Source of the DNA: a bacterium | GTDB taxonomy: Bacteria; Patescibacteriota; Saccharimonadia; Saccharimonadales; JACDBH01 | Direction of reading: 5' to 3' | Length of the DNA stretch: 6,741 nt | Assembly (NCBI GenBank): GCA_029557395.1 | Contig: JAKQIK010000071.1 | Location: forward strand, 1 to 6,741 | Shown here: one piece after another, positions 1 through 6,741 of the stretch | Layout: every line of letters starts with the position of its first letter | How positions within the stretch are numbered: the stretch's first letter is position 1 | The notes under the pieces: model-generated | What the model saw: only the letters and a program-made list of their open reading frames with translations | Database searches by the model: none | What the model was told of the DNA's origin: nothing | Program-made: the position numbers and the translations under genes

Positions 1-716
1 CTGAAACTATCTTGCAACGTGGACTTATTATCGGTACAAAACCAGACGATGCTACAACGGTTGAACCAGTTGATGTCGGCCAGCTGGATAGACTCATGGG
101 AGTTGTAGTTAATGCCAATGATTCACCGATTACTCTAGGGGGTGGTGAAGGGCAGGTTTTTGTATCGACTGTTGGTCGCTATGATGTACTCGTTAGCAAT
201 CAGAACGGAGCTATTAAACCCGGCGATTATGTCACGGCCTCATCAGTAGCTGGTATAGGTATGTTGGCTACCTATAATGAAAGTCATATTCTTGGTAGGG
301 CAATAGACGGTTTTGACGGTCAAAATAGTGTGATTTCTTCGGATATTATTAAGGACAGTCAAGGTGGCGAGCGTAAAGTTAATATCGGTCGCATTCAGGT
401 CGATGTTGCTGTTTCAAAAAATCCTATTTCTAAGAGTGCAGCCGTTACACCCGAATGGTTGGGTAAACTAGGTCAAGCCATAGCCGGTAAGACGATTAGT
501 CCTGCAAGACTCTATCTAGGTACTGGCTTGTTTTTGGTTGGAGCTATTATCTCTATTATGGTGCTATATTCTGGGGTTAGGAGTAGTATTATTTCTATCG
601 GTCGAAACCCGTTATCGAAGAAAAGTATTTTCCGTGGACTCTTTCAGGTCATATTAACTAGCTTAATTATTTTCATTATTAGCGTGTTTGGGGTATATTT
701 ACTACTAAAGGTTTAA
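1..716 (+). CDS. Surface beta-domain protein with C-terminal c-subunit-like hairpin (5' partial)
   Basis: The reading frame is open from base 3, so the start and any signal peptide lie upstream; the TTG at 12 has no reason to be the true start. Counting residues from base 12, about 1-135 are rich in Gly, Val, Thr and Ser and look like a beta fold. They contain a pattern (NGAIKPGDYVTASS, then a Gly-rich turn, then ILGRAIDGFDG) that I recall from CPR and phage-like surface or tail-fibre proteins. A linker (about 136-165) leads to two hydrophobic helices (about 166-187 and 207-232) joined by a polar loop with RNP at 198-200, the loop signature of F-type c subunits (RQP or RNP). No Asp or Glu occurs after residue 148, so the ion-binding carboxylate is missing. 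The gene sits in the c position, 19 bases before the b-like gene. Most databases would call it hypothetical. The hairpin relationship to subunit c is inference from loop motif, topology and gene order. Confidence 0.8.
   Translation, partial: ETILQRGLIIGTKPDDATTVEPVDVGQLDRLMGVVVNANDSPITLGGGEGQVFVSTVGRYDVLVSNQNGAIKPGDYVTASSVAGIGMLATYNESHILGRAIDGFDGQNSVISSDIIKDSQGGERKVNIGRIQVDVAVSKNPISKSAAVTPEWLGKLGQAIAGKTISPARLYLGTGLFLVGAIISIMVLYSGVRSSIISIGRNPLSKKSIFRGLFQVILTSLIIFIISVFGVYLLLKV
507..707 (+). other. c-ring-like transmembrane hairpin without carboxylate
   Basis: This region encodes helix 1 (starting ARLYLGTG), a basic polar loop with GRNP and SKK, and helix 2 (starting FRGLFQVILTS). In E. coli subunit c the ion-binding Asp61 lies 20 residues after the loop Arg41. 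The same distance from the Arg here (bases 603-605) falls on Leu, and the neighbours within two residues are Thr, Ser and Ile. Normal c hairpins have both ends outside the cytoplasm, which would place the N-terminal domain of this protein outside the cell. Confidence 0.6.
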
Positions 717-717
717 C

Positions 718-725
718 AAAGGTGG
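718..725 (+). promoter_or_regulatory. Ribosome binding site of the b-like gene
   Basis: AAAGGTGG lies 10 bases before the ATG at 736 and continues into a G run, which supports this start. Confidence 0.6.
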
Positions 726-735
726 GGATTGTTTT

Positions 736-1374
736 ATGAACGTTTGGGGGTTGGGACTAATCATCGGATCACTACTGGCTACAGCTACTGCCTTTGTTTG
801 GGTGGCAATCAAATTAGGCTCAACACCTTCAGATAAGGATAAAAAAAGTACCCATACAGATGGGCGAGAAGCTATTGGTCAAGCTTTGGAACAGGATGTC
901 GAAAGCGTATTTAATGATGAGTATCGTGAAGAACTTCGTAATAAGGGTAGAATGTATTTCGAGAAGATTATCGGGGAAAATGCCGCCTTTTTACAACAAG
1001 ATTTGCGTCTTACTACCTCTCAGATTAATGAATTTATGAAACAAGAAATTACCAAGACACTTCAAGAGGAGTTTGCAAAATACGAGACAGCTATTGAAGA
1101 ATCAAAAAAGATTGCACTGGAGTCTATTCAGAATACACAGGCTTCTTTGGATGAGGAACGACAGGCTATGAGACAGAAATTTGAAGCTGAGGCAAGTGCA
1201 CAACGCGAACAGATAATAAAACGCTTCGAAACAAATATGGGTGAAATAGTAAATCACTATATTTTGGATGCAATCGGTGGTGAGATGGATATGAGTACTC
1301 AGCTACCTTATATTCTTGAGGAATTACAGTCAAACAAAGAAGTTATCATGGAGGATATCAGGAGTGGTGCTTAG
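736..1374 (+). CDS. Membrane-anchored coiled-coil protein, F-type subunit b-like stator
   Basis: This protein of 212 residues has one N-terminal transmembrane helix (about residues 4-27, rich in Gly, Leu, Ala and Val), a charged linker (30-50), and then a long, almost Pro-free helical region (50-172) rich in Glu, Lys, Gln and Ala that should form a coiled coil. The C terminus (about 173-212) is acidic and helical, with a QLPYILEEL stretch. This layout (single anchor plus long cytoplasmic helix) is that of subunit b, the peripheral stalk that holds F1 still against the rotor. It is longer than E. coli b (156 residues), and I see no sequence motif that proves homology. The assignment rests on architecture and on its place between the c-like and delta-like genes. 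The likely partner is the delta-like protein encoded next. Confidence 0.65.
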   Translation: MNVWGLGLIIGSLLATATAFVWVAIKLGSTPSDKDKKSTHTDGREAIGQALEQDVESVFNDEYREELRNKGRMYFEKIIGENAAFLQQDLRLTTSQINEFMKQEITKTLQEEFAKYETAIEESKKIALESIQNTQASLDEERQAMRQKFEAEASAQREQIIKRFETNMGEIVNHYILDAIGGEMDMSTQLPYILEELQSNKEVIMEDIRSGA

Positions 1375-1384
1375 GTTTAATAAC

Positions 1385-1391
1385 AGGGGGG
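1385..1391 (+). promoter_or_regulatory. Ribosome binding site that fixes the TTG start at 1399
   Basis: AGGGGGG lies 7 bases before the TTG at 1399. The next in-frame TTG (1423) has no such site close by, so the first TTG is preferred. Confidence 0.55.
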
Positions 1392-1398
1392 TTGTTGC

Positions 1399-2148
1399 TT
1401 GAACCAAGAAGCAAATACGCCTTTGCAAAGGCCAGTGCAAGAGCTATCGCATGCTACAGTTGAGCATGTCAATCGCCCCCATCCTGCAAATCGTACAGTT
1501 GCTGTGACTGCGGCTGACACGGCGGTAATGCGCTCGGCGGATTCTTTAATATTGCCACCGACTTTGGTGTCAAAGAGTGACTTGTCTCGGAGTCTAAGGG
1601 AGCTAAGTCAAATAGACGATTATTTTCATCAGGCATCTATTCGGGGAGCGAAAGATTTGCAGTTACCTACACTGGGTAGGGTTTTAGATAGTCTAGCCTC
1701 GTCCAATGGCTTAAATATGTTGCAGGCAGATGATCGGTCGCTACTTAAGTCATTTTTGGCTCGTCTCAAGACCCAAGCGCCCGTTGTGCATATGAGTTTT
1801 CCTGCAGAACCAAGCACCCAGTTCTCTGCCAAGATACTAGAATGGTTTAGGACGCAGGTACATCCGTATATTGTCTTAAGTATCGGTATCCAGCCTAACC
1901 TTGTGGCTGGTTGTTTACTCCGTACTACCAATAGGTCGTTTGACTTTAGCTTTCGTAGTAAATTTGAGCAAAGTAAAGAAAAGTTAGTAAAAGCTCTAGA
2001 GGTGCCAAATGTAACCCAGGTAGATGCAACTATGGTTCCTGAAGGCAATCTCACGCAGGCGCTGGAAGAAGCTGGGCAAGCTAACGAGGACGCAGAATCT
2101 ACTAGGCAGACCATTGAACAGCCGTCGGATCAGGAGACTGCCTCATGA
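1399..2148 (+). CDS. atpH: F1 delta-like peripheral stalk subunit
   Basis: This 249-residue protein begins with TTG. Residues 1-55 are polar and probably disordered. Residues 58-125 are predicted helical ([17 protein letters not shown], later LLKSFLARL). Residues 130-200 contain the best match to the delta family: the C-terminal pattern 'hydrophobic strand, P-x-L-hydrophobic-x-G-hydrophobic, R, then D-x-S and a basic helix', here [15 protein letters not shown] followed by FDFSFRSKF. Residues 205-249 form an acidic Glu/Gln/Ser-rich tail. Delta joins the top of F1 to subunit b and keeps the alpha-beta hexamer from turning. The protein is longer than E. coli delta (177 residues) because of the N-terminal region and tail. 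It overlaps the alpha gene by four bases (ATGA), so the two are probably translationally coupled. Family membership is fairly clear only for the C-terminal part; a b-delta type fusion is an alternative reading. Confidence 0.62.
   Translation: MNQEANTPLQRPVQELSHATVEHVNRPHPANRTVAVTAADTAVMRSADSLILPPTLVSKSDLSRSLRELSQIDDYFHQASIRGAKDLQLPTLGRVLDSLASSNGLNMLQADDRSLLKSFLARLKTQAPVVHMSFPAEPSTQFSAKILEWFRTQVHPYIVLSIGIQPNLVAGCLLRTTNRSFDFSFRSKFEQSKEKLVKALEVPNVTQVDATMVPEGNLTQALEEAGQANEDAESTRQTIEQPSDQETAS
2132..2136 (+). promoter_or_regulatory. Ribosome binding site of the alpha gene
   Basis: AGGAG lies inside the end of the delta-like gene, 8 bases before the ATG at 2145. It supports the overlapping start. 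Confidence 0.65.
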
Positions 2149-3743
2149 GTGCAGATGAAGGTAGTCAAGCACAGTTCAAAAAATTTATCGACCAAGGTAA
2201 TCCTGTTGGTGAGGTTATTGGTGTCGATCAGTTTATTGTTATGGTTAAAGGATTACAACCAGCGAATGCTCATGCAATTGTGATGTTTGAAGATGGTAGT
2301 AAAGGGTTTATTAATCATGTGCTGGATGATCATGTATTAGTCTTGCACCTGGGTACAGAACGGGCCAAGATTGGTATGGTTGCAGTCATTCAACATGACA
2401 AGTTAATTACCAAGGTTGGTAAGGATTTTATTGGACGTGTAGTTAATGTCATGGGAGAGCCTCTGGATGGCAAAGGGCCAATCGCACCTAGTGATACATG
2501 GCCTGTATTCAATCCAGCACCACCAATATTTGAGCGAGAAGCCTTAGACTTTCAGCTTGAAACTGGTGTGATTTCGGTGGATGGATTGTTTCCTATAGTC
2601 CGTGGCCAAAGGCTAGCTATACTTGGCGATAACAAGACTGGCAAGACTGCATTAGCAACTCAGATTTCTATAAATCAAAAAAATACAGATATTATCACTA
2701 TTTACGTACTAATTGGTAAGAGGCGTTCAGATATAGACGAACTATTATCAAGATTAAATGAAACGGATGCACTGAAAAATACAATTATTATTGTATCTAC
2801 TCTGTTTGAATCACTAATCATGACTTATCTTGCACCCTATGTCGGTTGTGCGATGGCTGAGTATCTCTGGCAATCGTGCGATCAAGATTCGATGATTGTC
2901 TATGATGATTTGACTTCACACGCCCAAGCGTACCGAGAGGTTGCACTGTTGTCTGGAGTGAGTCCAGGCCGAGATTCATATCCGGGGGATATGTTCTATG
3001 CACACTCAAGTTTACTCGAGCGAGCAGGAAAGTTAGCCCGTAATCATAAAACTCTGACGAGTTTACCAATTGTTTTAACTCCAAATAATGATATTACGGC
3101 TTATCTACCGACTAATATTATGTCTATTACGGACGGTCAATGGATTATGGATTTGCAAGTCTTTCTTTCTGGTATTAGGCCAGCTCTGTCAACGGGACTG
3201 AGTGTGACACGTGTTGGTGGCGTGGGTCAAAACAAACGTCAACAAGGACATACCGTGGCAGCTATGAAGGCTTTGGCGACCTATCGGCAAGCCGAAGAGT
3301 TTGCGCATTTTGGTTCGGAGCTGGCCCTAAGTGCTCACAATGATCTGGCTAGGGGCAAGAGTATTTTGGAGTTGTTTAGCCAACCTCCAACCATTACTTA
3401 TAGCTTTATTGAGCAACAATTAATGCTTGATATTATCCTTCACCTCGAAGATACTTCTACTCTTGATGTAAAAAAATTAAAAGCTAATGTGAAGCAATTT
3501 GCCGAGCAGGTAAAAAGTGATGATGATTTTGATAGAGTTAAGGATCAGCTACAGCAGCAGAGTATGGCATCACCCGTAACTGATTTGTCTAGTGTTGATG
3601 AAGGCATAACACAGCTGACAAGTACAGATACGGTTGAAAGTGCAGGCGATACTGACAAGGCATCCACGGAAGATACTATTAAAGTCGATGCAGATGGTCA
3701 GGTGACGACCGTCAAGCCAGATGATAAGGAAAAGGGTAGCTAA
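2145..3743 (+). CDS. atpA: F1-like ATPase subunit alpha
   Basis: This protein has 532 residues against about 510 for typical alpha. An N-terminal beta-barrel domain (about 20-115, including [13 protein letters not shown]) is followed by the nucleotide-binding domain. The P-loop is GDNKTGKTA (161-169), where the near-universal alpha form is GDRQTGKTA. The Walker B strand is IVYDD (251-255), the alpha signature region is [12 protein letters not shown] (273-284), the SITDG stretch is at 327-331, and SVTRVGG carries the Arg finger at R356, which normally completes the catalytic site on beta. A C-terminal helical domain runs to about 470, then a Ser/Thr/Asp-rich tail (473-532) absent from ordinary alpha. 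The N-terminal segment before the barrel is short; in normal alpha this segment contacts delta. Alpha binds nucleotide without catalysing hydrolysis and alternates with beta in the hexamer. The next gene, gamma, starts 3 bases after the stop. Confidence 0.95.
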   Translation: MSADEGSQAQFKKFIDQGNPVGEVIGVDQFIVMVKGLQPANAHAIVMFEDGSKGFINHVLDDHVLVLHLGTERAKIGMVAVIQHDKLITKVGKDFIGRVVNVMGEPLDGKGPIAPSDTWPVFNPAPPIFEREALDFQLETGVISVDGLFPIVRGQRLAILGDNKTGKTALATQISINQKNTDIITIYVLIGKRRSDIDELLSRLNETDALKNTIIIVSTLFESLIMTYLAPYVGCAMAEYLWQSCDQDSMIVYDDLTSHAQAYREVALLSGVSPGRDSYPGDMFYAHSSLLERAGKLARNHKTLTSLPIVLTPNNDITAYLPTNIMSITDGQWIMDLQVFLSGIRPALSTGLSVTRVGGVGQNKRQQGHTVAAMKALATYRQAEEFAHFGSELALSAHNDLARGKSILELFSQPPTITYSFIEQQLMLDIILHLEDTSTLDVKKLKANVKQFAEQVKSDDDFDRVKDQLQQQSMASPVTDLSSVDEGITQLTSTDTVESAGDTDKASTEDTIKVDADGQVTTVKPDDKEKGS

Positions 3744-3746
3744 AGT

Positions 3747-6173
<2,427 letters not shown>

Positions 6174-6175
<2 letters not shown>

Positions 6176-6178
6176 AGG
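6174..6178 (+). promoter_or_regulatory. Ribosome binding site of the epsilon gene
   Basis: AAAGG overlaps the beta stop codon and lies 6 bases before the ATG at 6185. A second in-frame ATG at 6245 also has a purine-rich AAGGTAAG upstream, so a shorter protein starting at Met21 cannot be excluded. Confidence 0.5.
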
Positions 6179-6184
6179 TTTTGA

Positions 6185-6481
6185 ATGTCAAAGCATAAAA
6201 AAATAGATAAACCCGAGCTTAAGGATGGCAAAGGTAAGCCAATAATGGAGCTCAAGGTTTACTCAGCCTTTAAAAGTTATTTTGATGATATGGCCTACAG
6301 CGTTAGTGCAGTCAACCATACTGGACCATTTGATATTTTGCCAAGGCATCATAATTTTATGACACTCATTAAGTCCGGAGAGATAAAAGTTACCGCTCCG
6401 TCGGGTGATCAATCTATTGTCGTAAACCAAGGTCTGATGCATGTGAAAGCAGACAGAGTAGTAGTTTTTTTAGACACTTGA
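6185..6481 (+). CDS. atpC: F1-like ATPase subunit epsilon, beta-sandwich domain only
   Basis: This 98-residue protein is shorter than typical epsilon (about 130-140). Residues 21-98 match the N-terminal beta-sandwich of epsilon: MELKVYSAFK at the first strand, SVSAVNHTGPFDILPRHHNF in place of the usual G-x-x-G-I-L-P-G-H motif, then GEIKVT and GLMHVKADRVVVFLD as the later strands. The protein ends where the two C-terminal helices would begin. Those helices inhibit ATP hydrolysis in many bacterial enzymes, so that brake is absent. The beta-sandwich normally joins gamma to the c-ring, so its presence suggests that the rotor still meets a membrane ring. The first 20 residues are basic and polar, and may be an extension or mark a later true start. 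The gene lies 9 bases after beta and is the last of the operon. Confidence 0.85.
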   Translation: MSKHKKIDKPELKDGKGKPIMELKVYSAFKSYFDDMAYSVSAVNHTGPFDILPRHHNFMTLIKSGEIKVTAPSGDQSIVVNQGLMHVKADRVVVFLDT

Positions 6482-6518
6482 TTTTTGTCTATCAGTAGTA
6501 GCCAAGTGGTTTGGACTA
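6471..6518. terminator. Two weak inverted repeats in the convergent gap; possible terminator region
   Basis: TAGACA (6471-6476) can pair with TGTCTA (6486-6491) across a 9-base loop, and CCAA with TTGG (6502-6505, 6511-6514) flanked by TAGT and ACTA with a two-base bulge. Neither stem is GC-rich and neither is followed by a clean T run on its strand. Transcripts from both strands must end near here, but a classical intrinsic terminator is not shown. Confidence 0.25.
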
Positions 6519-6741
6519 ATTAATAACTATATAATTAAAGCGACATGTCGCTCCAGGTGGCGCAGTAGTAGCGGTAGCAATAGAGAACTGTGTGGCACTG
6601 ACGTTAGTAATGTAATAAGCAATATTTGCACAGCCAGGGCCATTTGGTGTTATGACCGGATGCGGATTACTGCTATTAAACGCACCTGTAAAATTTATAG
6701 TAGCTAGAATACCTGTACCAGTACTGCCACCCGTGTTGATA
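6516..6741 (-). CDS. C-terminal end of a cell-surface type beta-domain protein (partial)
   Basis: Reading the minus strand from 6741 gives 74 codons without a stop, ending at TAG (6518-6516). The protein starts in a Gly/Thr-rich segment (NTGGSTGTG), continues ILATINFTGAF, PHPVITPNG, YYITNVSATQFSI and ends CRFNYIVIN. The alternation of polar and hydrophobic residues, the Thr/Ala/Asn richness and the FNY-x-V-x end match a C-terminal domain I recall from large CPR surface proteins and phage tail-fibre-like proteins ('tAGtlatvtF...ap.VvltP...a.....yvs..T.tgFti......a..tYtFNYiV'). Two Cys (residues 37 and 66 of this part) could form a disulfide, which fits an exported protein. The start and most of the gene lie beyond the window. 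It is convergent with the ATPase operon, so it is not co-transcribed with it. Confidence 0.75.
   Translation of the reverse strand, partial: INTGGSTGTGILATINFTGAFNSSNPHPVITPNGPGCANIAYYITNVSATQFSIATATTAPPGATCRFNYIVIN
6539..6552. repeat. Perfect 14-base palindrome
   Basis: AGCGACATGTCGCT equals its own reverse complement. It lies within the coding part of the minus-strand surface gene, close to its stop. As RNA it can form a five-pair stem with a CATG loop. It may be a chance result of codons for Ala-Thr-Cys-Arg, or a protein-binding or transcript-end element. Confidence 0.5.

Noticed and set aside
12..14. TTG at 12 as the true start of the first gene
   Set aside because: The frame is open to the window edge, there is no ribosome binding site in view, and the first residues continue a beta-rich domain without a signal peptide. 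The gene is more likely cut by the window.
1375..1398. Internal promoter between the b-like and delta-like genes
   Set aside because: The gap is only 24 bases and is accounted for by stop codons and the ribosome binding site; no -35/-10 pair is seen.
1629..2114. Minus-strand open frame of 161 codons
   Set aside because: It lies wholly opposite the delta-like gene, has a Cys/Ser-rich composition typical of an antisense shadow, and no family pattern.
6464..6491. Classical intrinsic terminator after epsilon
   Set aside because: The T run (6465-6471) comes before the stem and not after it, and the stem is only six AT-rich pairs.

Overview
The window most likely comes from a Candidate Phyla Radiation (Patescibacteria) bacterium, probably a Saccharibacteria (TM7) relative. 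Three things point there: very divergent but recognisable F1 subunits, a C-terminal surface-protein domain of a type I associate with CPR genomes, and a compact gene layout. UGA is used as a normal stop (the delta-like, gamma and epsilon genes end in TGA) and Trp is TGG, which argues against mollicutes and against the UGA-recoding CPR lineages (SR1/Gracilibacteria). The lineage call rests on recall and was not checked by search.

Bases 1-6481 form one tight plus-strand operon of seven genes: (1) a 5'-truncated gene for a beta-rich domain followed by a two-helix membrane hairpin; (2) a membrane-anchored coiled-coil protein like stator subunit b; (3) a delta-like stator protein; (4) F1 alpha; (5) F1 gamma; (6) F1 beta; (7) a short epsilon with only the beta-sandwich domain. 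The order c-like, b, delta, alpha, gamma, beta, epsilon follows the classical F-type order (c-b-delta-alpha-gamma-beta-epsilon). Two gene pairs overlap by ATGA and the other gaps are 3 to 24 bases. Bases 6482-6515 are a short convergent intergenic stretch. From 6741 back to 6516 on the minus strand lies the 3' end of a different gene, with a Thr/Ala/Gly-rich beta domain ending in FNYIVIN.

The striking point is the membrane part. The catalytic beta subunit keeps every key residue I can check, so ATP hydrolysis is expected. The protein in the c-subunit position has a c-like hairpin with the polar-loop RNP motif but no Asp or Glu anywhere in the hairpin, so it cannot bind a proton or sodium ion in the usual way. 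It carries a domain of at least 160 residues at its N terminus, on the side that is extracytoplasmic in normal c subunits. No a subunit (the ion half-channel) is present in the window. The DELSEED torque loop of beta is altered, epsilon lacks its inhibitory helices, and alpha, beta and the delta-like protein carry charged or polar tails. My reading is an F1-like rotary ATPase uncoupled from ion transport, which may use ATP hydrolysis in the cytoplasm to move or rotate domains on the cell surface. This resembles in concept the F1-like ATPases without a normal Fo in mollicutes, but with a different membrane module. The function is inference; the sequence features are directly visible.
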